DNA from: Ferruginibacter sp.
Lineage (GTDB): Bacteria > Bacteroidota > Bacteroidia > Chitinophagales > Chitinophagaceae
Assembly: GCA_025351645.1 (NCBI GenBank)
Contig: JANXVN010000309.1
Span: 1-33,828, forward strand
Length of the DNA stretch: 33,828 bases
Reading direction: 5' to 3'
Shown: one piece after another, positions 23,826 to 31,416 of the stretch
How the letters are laid out: every line of letters starts with the position of its first letter
Position numbering within the stretch: position 1 is the stretch's first letter
Position numbers and translations under genes: made by a program
The notes under the pieces: model-generated
What the model was told of the DNA's origin: nothing
The model's database searches: none
The model's input: only the letters and a program-made list of their open reading frames with translations

Positions 23826-25745
23826 TTAAAAATGCCATCTTACAAATGCTTCCATAGCTGCAAATTGTGTAAGCCCAAGCTGTGCATATAGCTTTGCAGT
23901 ATTGGCATTTCGTTCTTCTGCACGTTGCCAAAATTCCCTATCATCCGCACCTTGAAAAGGAATGCTATCTTTTTGCGATTGATGTATAAAAATACCATTG
24001 CGTTTTTTTACAACCTGGTCAGGGCTCATTGGTATGGCCATTTCTATTTCAGCAATGTCCCACTCCTGCCAGGCGCCTTTATATAACCACAACCAACAAT
24101 TGCCCACCCATGGCTCGTTAGCGGCTTTTATTCTTTTTAATGCTTCAATAACTACATCAAAACAAACCTTGTGCGTACCATGGGGATCAGCAAAATCGCC
24201 GGCACAATAAATTTGCTGTGGCTGTAGTTCCCTTAAAAGTGCCATTGTTATTTCAACATCATCTTCGCCCATCGGCTTTTTTTCAATAGTGCCAGTTTCG
24301 TAAAAAGGCAGGTTTTGAAAATGTATCTGGCTATCTGTGAGCCCTACATATTTACAAGTCGCTTTTGCTTCGCACCTTCTTATCAAGCCTTTAATAGCAC
24401 GTATTTCGTTGGTATCTTTTTCGGTTGATTTCTTTGTTTTCAAAAAAGAAATAGCATTTTCAAGTATACTTTTACTTTTAGTCTCATCAATATCAAACAT
24501 GCTTTCAAAACCTACTGCAAAATCTATAAACCGCGTTACAAATTCGTCGGTTACCGCAATATTGCCGCTTGTTTGGTAAGCAAGGTGAACCTCATGCCCC
24601 TGGTCGTGCAGGCGCATAAAAGTACCGCCCATACTAATAATATCATCATCCGGGTGGGGCGAAAACAAGATAACTTTTTTAGGGAAAGGATCGCTTCGTT
24701 CAGGGTGGGTAATCCTTTGGGCGGATGGCTTTCCTCCAGGCCAGCCAGTAATGCTATCTCTTAATATATAAAATACCTGCAGGTTAATTTCGTAGGCATC
24801 GCCTTTTTCTACCAGCAGGTCGCTAAGCCCATTATCGTTATAATCAATATTGGTAAGGCTTAGCACAGGTTTTTTTAATTGCATGGCAAGGTTAACTACT
24901 GCGCGGCGAATCATTTGTTCTGTCCAGATACACTCGCCAGTAAGCCATGGTTTTTTAAACCTTGATAATTCGCTGGCGCAGGTTTCATCAATTACAAACG
25001 TACAATTATCGTGGTTTTGTAATAAAGATGCTGGTATTTCTTCGGTATCATCATCTTCAACTGCCTTTTGTATTACGGGTGCCTTTGTTTGCCCCCAGGC
25101 CATTAAAATTATTCTTTTAGATTTTAAGATGGTACTTATGCCCATTGTAATTGCCATACGTGGCACCTGGCTCATGTTGCCAAATTCGTAGGCATTGGCA
25201 ATACGGGTGCTGTTATCTAAAGTTATCAGCCTTGTTTTTGTATATATGCCGCTGCCTGGTTCGTTAAAACCGATATGGCCATTAGTGCCAATACCGAGTA
25301 TCTGTAAATCCAGCCCGCCGGCATCGGCTATTTTTTGTTCGTATGCTGCACAATGTGCTTTTACTTTATCTTTTGGCACCATTCCATCTGGCACAAAATA
25401 ATTGTTGGGGTCAATATCAGTATGCTCAAATAAATTTTTGCGCATAAAATAATGGTAGCTCTGTAAGGCATCAGCTTCCATCGGGTAATATTGGTCCAGG
25501 TTAAAAGTAATAACATTTTTAAAGCTTAAGCCTTCATCCTGGTGCATCCTAACTAATTCTGCATATAAAGTTTTGGGAGATGAGCCTGTGGCAAGCCCAA
25601 TAATGCATTTTTTGCCCAAGGCTTCTTTTTCTTTAATTAAGTTAGCGATTTCCTGCGCTACATATACAGAGCCGCATGCTGAAGTAGGAAAAATTTTTAC
25701 AGCGATTTTTTCCAGGGAATCGGTAAAGTCTATTTTATGCTTCAT
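23826..25745 (-). CDS. nagB: Glucosamine-6-phosphate deaminase fused to a PIG-L/LmbE deacetylase-like domain
   Basis: A 639-residue two-domain protein. Residues 1 to about 290 form the NagB domain that turns glucosamine-6-phosphate into fructose-6-phosphate and ammonia: LATGSSPKTLY near 51, NLDQYY with D84, and GIGTNGHIGFNEPG with H157 and E162. From about 355 a PIG-L (LmbE) domain follows, with the zinc motif HPDDD at 364-368 and a later ligand histidine in DPHGTH. PIG-L enzymes remove acetyl groups from N-acetyl-glucosaminyl compounds, so the fusion may join deacetylation and deamination of one amino sugar. Both catalytic sets look intact. The fusion is known from other Bacteroidota. It diverges from the sugar permease gene across a region with two LacI-type operators. 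Confidence 0.92.
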   Translation of the reverse strand: MKHKIDFTDSLEKIAVKIFPTSACGSVYVAQEIANLIKEKEALGKKCIIGLATGSSPKTLYAELVRMHQDEGLSFKNVITFNLDQYYPMEADALQSYHYFMRKNLFEHTDIDPNNYFVPDGMVPKDKVKAHCAAYEQKIADAGGLDLQILGIGTNGHIGFNEPGSGIYTKTRLITLDNSTRIANAYEFGNMSQVPRMAITMGISTILKSKRIILMAWGQTKAPVIQKAVEDDDTEEIPASLLQNHDNCTFVIDETCASELSRFKKPWLTGECIWTEQMIRRAVVNLAMQLKKPVLSLTNIDYNDNGLSDLLVEKGDAYEINLQVFYILRDSITGWPGGKPSAQRITHPERSDPFPKKVILFSPHPDDDIISMGGTFMRLHDQGHEVHLAYQTSGNIAVTDEFVTRFIDFAVGFESMFDIDETKSKSILENAISFLKTKKSTEKDTNEIRAIKGLIRRCEAKATCKYVGLTDSQIHFQNLPFYETGTIEKKPMGEDDVEITMALLRELQPQQIYCAGDFADPHGTHKVCFDVVIEALKRIKAANEPWVGNCWLWLYKGAWQEWDIAEIEMAIPMSPDQVVKKRNGIFIHQSQKDSIPFQGADDREFWQRAEERNANTAKLYAQLGLTQFAAMEAFVRWHF

Positions 25746-25758
25746 AAATGATTTTTTA

Positions 25759-25766
25759 CAAAATTA
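25759..25766 (-). promoter_or_regulatory. Predicted -7 box of the nagB fusion gene
   Basis: On the minus strand TAATTTTG fits TAnnTTTG and lies 13 nt before the ATG, leaving a very short leader. A -33 element could not be fixed. Confidence 0.45.
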
Positions 25767-25779
25767 ATTTTTAAATTTT

Positions 25780-25813
25780 GTTATAATTAATAAAATTATT
25801 TATTAATTATAAC
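25780..25813. repeat. Perfect AT-rich inverted repeat in the amino-sugar divergent region
   Basis: GTTATAATTAATAAA (25780-25794) and its exact reverse complement (25799-25813) flank ATTA. The 15-bp arms are too AT-rich for a strong terminator. It lies 35 nt before the nagB start, just upstream of the predicted -7 box, so it may be an operator or an upstream promoter structure. Confidence 0.65.
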
Positions 25814-25954
25814 CCATAAATTTCTTAAGGGTTTCATGCTGATAAATATCAAAGTACAATTTCTTTCTCTCTTAAGCCACTTATTTAATAAAGTAAACTT
25901 ATTTATTTGATGAAAAAAAATGTGTGATGGCATTAAGCGGTAATTGCTACTTAG

Positions 25955-25964
25955 CAAACGTTTG
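25955..25964. promoter_or_regulatory. LacI-type operator CAAACGTTTG, site 1
   Basis: A perfect 10-bp palindrome, GCAAACGTTTGT in context, with the central CG typical of LacI-family operators. It is identical to site 2 at 26079-26088, 124 bp away. Confidence 0.65.
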
Positions 25965-26078
25965 TTTCAATTTTTAAAATAGAATGAATATTTAAAAAAT
26001 CGACTGAACAAAGATATTTTTTTACAACATTTTATTTTCGGTTACCGTGTTCAATTAAATAAAGAAGGTAAACCTACG

Positions 26079-26088
26079 CAAACGTTTG
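26079..26088. promoter_or_regulatory. LacI-type operator CAAACGTTTG, site 2
   Basis: A second identical palindrome, GCAAACGTTTGA in context, 65 nt before the permease start at 26153. With site 1 it frames the intergenic region. The regulator itself is not encoded in this window. Confidence 0.65.
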
Positions 26089-26152
26089 AGCAACCAAAAG
26101 CATGATTTTTGGTAGCAGATAGTTTATATTGTGGCATAACCAAAGTGTTTTT

Positions 26153-27433
26153 ATGCAGACCAATACACCGGCAACCACAAATCGTTACGCACTTATTATA
26201 ATTGGGATTCTATATTTTACTTTAGGGTTTGTTACCTGGCTTAATGGCTCGCTTATTCAATTTTTAAAATTAGCGTGCGAATTAAAAAATGATACACAGG
26301 CATTTTTTGTAACCTCTGCATTTTACATGGCCTACTTCTTCTTAGCTGTCCCATCTTCTTTTATTTTAAAAAAAATAAGCTTTAAAAATGGAATGGCTCT
26401 TGGCTTGCTTGTTATTGCAGTTGGTTGTTTACTATTTATACCTGCAGCTAATAGCAGGACTTTTAGCTTATTTCTTACCGCTCTATTTGTACAAGGCATG
26501 GGGCTTGCAATTTTGCAAACAGCTTTAAATCCATATATAAGTATTATTGGCCCCATTGAAAGTGCGGCTACCCGTATAAGTATTATGGGTATCTGCAATA
26601 AAATTGCCGGTATGTTGAGCCCGTTGATCATTGGTGCCCTGGTATTGAAAAATGCCAGTGCAATTGAAGAACAAGTAAAGGTTGCTGTAGATGTGGCTAC
26701 CAAAGAAACTTTACTCAATGAGTTAGCTGGCAGGGTTATAATGCCTTACATTGTTATGGCGATTGTATTAATTTTATTGGCTGTAATGGTAAGCTTGTCA
26801 AAATTGCCAGAAATTAAAGAAGCTACTGAACCCGTAGTAGATAATGATTCAATTGCTGTTGCAAAAACAAGCATATTTCAATTTCCTCATTTGTTGCTTG
26901 GTGTACTTTGTTTGTTTTTATATGTTGGCGTAGAAGTTATGGCAGGCGATGCAATTGGTACTTACGGCAAGGCAATTGGCTTACCGCTTGATGAAACGAA
27001 ATACTTTACAACTTTTACTTTATGCGCTATGCTGGTTGGCTATGTTATTGGTATTTTCACTATACCAAAATATATCACCCAACAAAAGGCATTGTTTATC
27101 TCAGCTATTACAGGCGTTGTATTTTCTTTGCTGGTTTTTTTAACTAGCGGCTATACATCAATAATATTCATTGCATTGCTGGGCTTATCCAATGCGTTAA
27201 TGTGGCCTGCTATTTTTCCCTTAGCAATCGCAAGGCTGGGGAGGTTTACAAAAATTGGGGCCGCCTTCTTAATAATGGGTATTGCCGGCGGAGCGGTCAT
27301 CCCTTTGGTGTATGCTACTTTAAAAGATCCTGCAGGTTCTTTCCATTTATCTAACGCTGTATCTTTTTTAATTTGTATGCTGCCATGTTACTTGTACATT
27401 ATGTATTATGCGGCTAAGGGCTACAAAAAATAA
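26153..27433 (+). CDS. Sugar MFS transporter, FucP/NagP type
   Basis: An inner-membrane sugar/proton symporter of 426 residues from the ATG at 26153; a TTG eight codons earlier is less likely. About twelve helices are predicted. Typical FucP/GluP-family features are ILYFTLGFVTWLNGSLIQFLK in helix 1, FYMAYFFLAVPSSFILKK, QTALNPYISIIGP near 130, and GVEVMAGDAIGTYG near 265. In Bacteroidota this group includes the N-acetylglucosamine permease NagP. The divergent NagB fusion and shared operators make an amino sugar the likely substrate, but glucose, galactose or fucose cannot be excluded by sequence. Confidence 0.87.
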   Translation: MQTNTPATTNRYALIIIGILYFTLGFVTWLNGSLIQFLKLACELKNDTQAFFVTSAFYMAYFFLAVPSSFILKKISFKNGMALGLLVIAVGCLLFIPAANSRTFSLFLTALFVQGMGLAILQTALNPYISIIGPIESAATRISIMGICNKIAGMLSPLIIGALVLKNASAIEEQVKVAVDVATKETLLNELAGRVIMPYIVMAIVLILLAVMVSLSKLPEIKEATEPVVDNDSIAVAKTSIFQFPHLLLGVLCLFLYVGVEVMAGDAIGTYGKAIGLPLDETKYFTTFTLCAMLVGYVIGIFTIPKYITQQKALFISAITGVVFSLLVFLTSGYTSIIFIALLGLSNALMWPAIFPLAIARLGRFTKIGAAFLIMGIAGGAVIPLVYATLKDPAGSFHLSNAVSFLICMLPCYLYIMYYAAKGYKK

Positions 27434-27444
27434 TAATAATTTAA

Positions 27445-27481
27445 AAAATAAATGCCGCCTTATTGTGTCGGTATTTATTTT
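27445..27481. terminator. Bidirectional terminator between permease and dctA
   Basis: Arms 27445-27457 and 27469-27481 pair over 13 bp with one G-U around an 11-nt loop, with A- and T-rich flanks for both directions. The dctA stop codon (27480-27482) overlaps the right arm. Confidence 0.78.
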
Positions 27482-28742
27482 ATAAAGATGTTATGACAGG
27501 TAATCCCTGTACCACTACTCTTTCATAAATATCTTCATCAATTGCTTTTTCGCTTTTGGCAATTACAATGGTGGCAACAGTATTGCCTATAAAATTAATA
27601 AGCGCACGCCCTTCGCTCATAAACCTATCTACGCCAATTAAAATCCCAAGCCCTTCCAGTGGTATTACTTTTAATGCAGTTAGGGTAGATGCTAATACAA
27701 TAAAACCGCTGCCGGTAACGCCTGCCGCACCTTTGCTGGTAATTAGCAAAATACCGATGATGGTTAGCTGCTGTGCAATGGATAAGTCTACCGCAAAAAC
27801 CTGGGCTAAAAAAAGTACGCTCATGCTTAAGTAAATAGTTGTGCCATCCAGGTTAAAGCTGTAGCCGGTTGGTATTATAAGCCCAACAACTTCTTTGTCG
27901 CAGCCTGCATCCTGTAATTTTTTTATAATTGATGGCAGGGCTGCTTCACTGCTGCTGCTGCCCAGTATAATTAAAATTTCTTCTTTAACGTACACGAGTA
28001 AACGCCATAAGCTAAACTTATAATAACGGGCAATTAGGTTGAGCACCACAAAAATAAATAGTAGTCCCGTAGCATAAAATGTACCCATTAATTTGCCCAA
28101 TAAAATAAGGCTGGCAAAACCAAATTTGCCAATAGTAAAAGCCATGCCACCAAAGGCGCCGATGGGGCTTAAGCGCATAATTATCTTTAAAATATTAAAT
28201 AATACTGCGTTGATCTTTTCAAAGCTGGCTAGTAAAGAAGTCCCTTTATTTCCCAGCCTCTTAAGCCCGATTGCAAAAAGGATACTAAAAAAAAGTATCT
28301 GCAAAATATCGCCTTTGGCAAAGGCATCTACAACGTTGGCTGGTACAATGTGCGAAAAGAATTCGCCCCAGTTCATTGCTTTTGCCTGCGTGGTATATTG
28401 TGCTACTTTATCAGCTTGTATATTGTTGTGGCTAATGCCCGCCCCTGGCTTAACAAGGTTGGCCATTAACATCCCGATCAATAAAGCAATGGTGGTAACA
28501 ATTTCAAAATAGAGGATTGCTTTGCCACCAATCCTGCCAGCCTTTTTTAAATCGCCTGCGCCTGCAATGCCGCTTACAATGGTAAAAAATATTACCGGCG
28601 CTATTACCATGCGTATCATGTTGATGAATGTTTCGCTGATAACCTGCGCTGCGGGCGTAAATGCGGGAAATAAATATCCAACAACTACGCCTGCAACAAT
28701 CCCAATAAGCACCTGTACATACAATACTTTTAAATATTTCAC
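27480..28742 (-). CDS. Dicarboxylate/cation symporter, DctA-like (DAACS family)
   Basis: A 420-residue secondary transporter of the glutamate/dicarboxylate family. It starts with GTG at 28742, because the ATG just upstream is followed at once by a stop codon. Family motifs are present in order: AVFFTIVSGIAG-like PVIFFTIVSGIAGAG near 50, the serine-rich ILGSSSSEAALPSI hairpin near 255, GYSFNLDGTTIY near 291, and GAAGVTGSGFIVLAST near 335. The last motif, GVDRFMSEGRALINFIGN, is closer to DctA (C4-dicarboxylates) than to glutamate carriers as I recall them. It ends at the shared terminator with the sugar permease. Confidence 0.9.
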   Translation of the reverse strand: MKYLKVLYVQVLIGIVAGVVVGYLFPAFTPAAQVISETFINMIRMVIAPVIFFTIVSGIAGAGDLKKAGRIGGKAILYFEIVTTIALLIGMLMANLVKPGAGISHNNIQADKVAQYTTQAKAMNWGEFFSHIVPANVVDAFAKGDILQILFFSILFAIGLKRLGNKGTSLLASFEKINAVLFNILKIIMRLSPIGAFGGMAFTIGKFGFASLILLGKLMGTFYATGLLFIFVVLNLIARYYKFSLWRLLVYVKEEILIILGSSSSEAALPSIIKKLQDAGCDKEVVGLIIPTGYSFNLDGTTIYLSMSVLFLAQVFAVDLSIAQQLTIIGILLITSKGAAGVTGSGFIVLASTLTALKVIPLEGLGILIGVDRFMSEGRALINFIGNTVATIVIAKSEKAIDEDIYERVVVQGLPVITSL

Positions 28743-28823
28743 ATCAAAATTTTAAGCAATCAAATTAAAGCTTTTTAGCGCTTTGGTATAAATTATCTTT
28801 TGATAACCTTCTTTAAAATAAAA

Positions 28824-28848
28824 AGCCCGCTATTAATAATAACGGGCT
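28824..28848 (-). terminator. Intrinsic terminator of the VOC protein gene
   Basis: AGCCCG (28824-28829) pairs with CGGGCT (28843-28848); four more A-T pairs lie inside after one mismatch. On the minus strand it is followed by TTTTATTTT, 20 nt after the stop of the VOC gene. Confidence 0.82.
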
Positions 28849-28867
28849 GCAAAAGATACGGTTTATT

Positions 28868-29329
28868 TTATTCAGGCTTATCGGCTGCCGCTTTAAGTTT
28901 GTCAATATCTATCTTGCCCATCTGCATCATAGCATCCAGTACTCGTTTAGCTTTTTTAGCGTCTTTATTGCCTAGCAATTCGCCTAAAATTTTTGGTACA
29001 ATTTGCCAGGAGATGCCGTACTTATCTTTAAGCCAGCCACATTGGCTTTTTTTGCCGCCCTCGGAAAGCTTTTCCCATAAATCATCTACTTCCTGCTGTG
29101 TTTCACAATTTACAAAGAGGGAAATCGCTTCAGTAAAAGTAAACATCGGGCCGCCATTTAGCACATGGAATTGTTGGCCATCAATTTCAAAAGTGCCGGT
29201 AAATAAAGGGCCATTTTCGCCCATCCGTTTTTGGCTGATGACCTTTGAATTTTTGAAGATGGAGACATAAAAATCCATGGCTTCATCTGCCTGGTTGTTG
29301 AACCAAAGAAAAGGGGTTATTTTTTGCAT
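28868..29329 (-). CDS. VOC superfamily protein, PhnB/3-dmu-9-3-mt type
   Basis: A 153-residue protein of the glyoxalase/vicinal-oxygen-chelate fold. It has the order ITPFLWFNNQADEAMDFYVSIFKNS, GTFEIDGQQFHVLNGGPMFTFTEAISLFVNC, DDLWEKLSEGG, QCGWLKDKYGISWQIVP and KRVLDAMMQMGKIDIDKLKAA, which is the full pattern of the PhnB-like subgroup (PF06983, long misnamed 3-demethylubiquinone methyltransferase). No reaction has been established for most members. It is a single gene with its own promoter box and terminator. Confidence 0.9.
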   Translation of the reverse strand: MQKITPFLWFNNQADEAMDFYVSIFKNSKVISQKRMGENGPLFTGTFEIDGQQFHVLNGGPMFTFTEAISLFVNCETQQEVDDLWEKLSEGGKKSQCGWLKDKYGISWQIVPKILGELLGNKDAKKAKRVLDAMMQMGKIDIDKLKAAADKPE

Positions 29330-29385
29330 CGTTTATATTTTTTATTGATGAAAAATAAGATAAATCGAAGTAGCATCTGCTATAA

Positions 29386-29393
29386 CAAATATA
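29386..29393 (-). promoter_or_regulatory. Predicted -7 box of the VOC gene
   Basis: On the minus strand TATATTTG is an exact TAnnTTTG match, 56 nt before the ATG at 29329. Confidence 0.45.
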
Positions 29394-29475
29394 GCTTGAG
29401 TATTTACATTAAGAGGGGTGCTGATAAGGCAAAGTTTAGGGTTAGGCAGGACAAGCTGGTTATTAATAAAATTGG

Positions 29476-29483
29476 TAAATTTG
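29476..29483 (+). promoter_or_regulatory. Predicted -7 box of the toxin-antitoxin pair
   Basis: TAAATTTG fits TAnnTTTG and ends 16 nt before the antitoxin ATG at 29500. Confidence 0.5.
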
Positions 29484-29499
29484 ATAAAATTTAAATGTT

Positions 29500-29728
29500 A
29501 TGGCAGCAGTTCAAATACGAGAATCCCTGCATGAATACATCGATACTGCAGATGAAAAAAATTAGAAGCTATTTATACTGTGTTGAAAGATAGTATTGAT
29601 AAAATTACGAATACAGTAATGATGAGCTTGCTTTGATATATGAACGGCGTAACAGTTATAAAGCTGGTAATGAAAATAAATTAACTACTAAAGAATTTTT
29701 ATCTTTTGTGCGCAAGAATAAATTATAA
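29500..29728 (+). pseudogene. Antitoxin gene with two frameshifts
   Basis: The frame opens at 29500 with MAAVQIRESLHEYIDTADEK and hits a stop at 29563-29565, right after seven A residues (29555-29561). One more base there would continue as LEAIYTVLKDSIDKIT. That frame again needs one extra base near 29610-29612 to continue as YSNDELALIYERRNSY and then NKLTTKEFLSFVRKNKL. The three pieces together make about 76 residues of a plausible Bacteroidota antitoxin, and the final stop overlaps the toxin ATG as TAATG. The layout shows the original gene pair well. Whether the two lost bases are true mutations, sequencing errors or sites of frameshifting cannot be told here. Confidence 0.75.
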
Positions 29729-30030
29729 TGGCTTATCAATTAATTACGCTGGATGCCGCCGCAGAAGAAACTGCCGAAGCTTTTAACTATTATGAAAATA
29801 TACAAAAAGGTTTGGGGGATAGTTTTTTAGCAGAAGTATTAGAACGTTGCAACAGGCTCAGCAAGCATCCACAATATTATTGGTTTATAGATAGCCAAAA
29901 CATAATCCGGGATGTAATGCTTAGAAGCTTTCCTTACCAAATAATTTATGAAATAGAGAATAATAAAGTAATCATTTATTCTGTACACAACAGTTATAGA
30001 AATCCAGATAAACGATTTACAAAACGTTGA
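29728..30030 (+). CDS. RelE/ParE family toxin
   Basis: A 100-residue protein of the RelE/ParE fold (plasmid stabilization type). The pattern fits: an N-terminal strand (YQLITLDAAAEETAEAFNYYENI), a helical hairpin (GLGDSFLAEVLERCNRLSKHP), then FPYQIIYEIENNKVIIYSVHNSYRNPDKR, which is the usual C-terminal sheet. RelE members cut mRNA on the ribosome and ParE members block gyrase; the sequence does not settle which. The frame is whole and starts one base into the antitoxin stop codon. An intact toxin behind a broken antitoxin is unexpected, so it may be inactive or weakly expressed. Confidence 0.82.
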   Translation: MAYQLITLDAAAEETAEAFNYYENIQKGLGDSFLAEVLERCNRLSKHPQYYWFIDSQNIIRDVMLRSFPYQIIYEIENNKVIIYSVHNSYRNPDKRFTKR

Positions 30031-30060
30031 CCCCAGTTTCTAAAAATTAAAACTACTTGC

Positions 30061-31104
30061 CTAACTAATCGTCCACGTCTCATTTCCCCTCAACAATTTA
30101 TCTAAATCGCCCTTGCCTTTTTTTGCTATTACTTCTTGAATTTGCATCGCCATGCCATCTTCGTAACAAGCCCTTTCAGTTTCAAAAAATACGCCGAATG
30201 GCCTTGGCAAGTGACCAGCTAATTTAGGGTCGTCAAACATGCGGATCAGTATCTGTGCTTTGTAAAAATCTTTTTCCTCATGTATCCATAAGTCGTTTAT
30301 GCTGGTGCCGCCTTCACCAATGTTTACAATTACTGGCTTAAAGCCATCTAATTTAATACCTTTATTTTGGGTGGCGCCAAATACCAAAGGCTTGCCTTGT
30401 TCTAAAAATAATACTTCTTCGGGCTTGCTGGTTTTTTCAGTAAAAATTTCAAAAGCGCCATCATTAAAGATGTTGCAGTTTTGATAGATCTCTAAAAACG
30501 AAGCGCCTTTATGTGCCTGCGAACGCAATAGCATGGCTTGCAAATGCTTGGGGTCACGATCCATTGTGCGGGCAATAAAGCTTGCATCTGCACCCATGGC
30601 CAATGCTAAGGGATTAAAGGGATGGTCGATGCTGCCGAATGGTGTAGACTTAGTAATTTTATTTTCTTCTGATGTAGGGGAATACTGGCCCTTTGTTAAG
30701 CCATAAATCTGGTTGTTGAACAACAGGATATTTACATCAAAATTTCTTCTTAATAAATGGATGGTGTGGTTGCCGCCAATGCTTAGGCCATCGCCATCGC
30801 CGGTTACTATCCACACGCTTAACTCCGGCCGGGCAGCTTTTAAGCCACTGGCCACAGCGGTTGCCCTGCCGTGGATGCTGTGCATGCCATACGTATTCAT
30901 GTAATAAGGAAAGCGGCTGCTGCAGCCAATACCGCTGATGATTACAATATTTTCTCTGGGTATGCCTAATGTGGGCATTATTTTTTGCACTTGTGCTAAA
31001 ATTGAATAATCGCCACAACCGGGGCACCAGCGCACTTCCTGGTCTGTCGCAAAATCTTTGGAGGTTAATGTTTGTACCGGTGGTGCTATAACTGCTTCAC
31101 TCAT
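30061..31104 (-). CDS. 2-oxoacid:ferredoxin oxidoreductase, beta subunit (KorB type)
   Basis: The thiamine-diphosphate subunit of an enzyme that oxidises 2-oxoglutarate or a related 2-oxoacid with coenzyme A and ferredoxin. The 347-residue protein has CPGCGDY at 27-33, GIGCSSRFPYYMNTYGMHSIHGRA, and the diphosphate/Mg motif GDGDGLSIGGNH near 107 followed by NNQIYGLTKGQYSPTS. It has the length and pattern of KorB. The alpha subunit KorA, normally the adjacent upstream gene, is absent: upstream lie a repeat and an amidase gene. TAACTTTA, near the -7 consensus, is found about 20 nt before the start, so it appears to be expressed on its own. Confidence 0.9.
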   Translation of the reverse strand: MSEAVIAPPVQTLTSKDFATDQEVRWCPGCGDYSILAQVQKIMPTLGIPRENIVIISGIGCSSRFPYYMNTYGMHSIHGRATAVASGLKAARPELSVWIVTGDGDGLSIGGNHTIHLLRRNFDVNILLFNNQIYGLTKGQYSPTSEENKITKSTPFGSIDHPFNPLALAMGADASFIARTMDRDPKHLQAMLLRSQAHKGASFLEIYQNCNIFNDGAFEIFTEKTSKPEEVLFLEQGKPLVFGATQNKGIKLDGFKPVIVNIGEGGTSINDLWIHEEKDFYKAQILIRMFDDPKLAGHLPRPFGVFFETERACYEDGMAMQIQEVIAKKGKGDLDKLLRGNETWTIS

Positions 31105-31269
31105 ATCTCTTTTTTAAGGGTGTAAAGTTACTGATAGATTGCTACAATTGAAAATGAACCTATGGTGGCGGTTGTTAGTAAAAAGAGAAATTACCTATTT
31201 GGTAAATGATGATATGTAATAAAATTATAAGTGCAGCAGATGGTACTTAGATAATAAATTCACTGCCAG

Positions 31270-31410
31270 ACAAGTAATAGCCTTGCGAGGCGCAGTGCCA
31301 GGCCCGCCCGGATGAACCGGTTCGGACGGGGATTGAAACGGAAATCCTTTTTTTGTCGGGCCGCCCGCAAAAAAAGATTGAAGTGCATAGCCCGGCCACA
31401 GGGGCACCAA
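31270..31410. repeat. GC-rich dispersed-type element with a central hairpin
   Basis: This stretch differs sharply from its AT-rich surroundings. Its core is a stem of CTTTTTTTGTCGGG (31347-31360) with CCCGCAAAAAAAG (31364-31376), one bulged T and a 3-nt loop; the A/T runs on both sides make it look like a bidirectional terminator. It is flanked by GC-rich arms with GCCCGCCCGG on one side and GCCCGGCCACAGGGGC on the other. An open frame on the minus strand here (31225-31410) would encode low-complexity, proline- and glycine-rich protein and is considered spurious. I recall similar GC-rich elements scattered in other Bacteroidota genomes; this recollection was not checked. Confidence 0.6.
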
Positions 31411-31416
31411 AAAAAA

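Noticed and set aside
28800..29270. Plus-strand open frame of 156 codons over the VOC gene
   Set aside because: It is antisense to a protein matching its family over its entire length.
29500..29728. Antitoxin break as proven programmed frameshifting
   Set aside because: The A7 run could allow slipping, but the second break has no slippery site, so mutation or sequence error is at least as likely.
31225..31410. Minus-strand open frame of 61 codons next to korB
   Set aside because: It is produced by the GC-rich repeat and its hairpin; the peptide is low in complexity.
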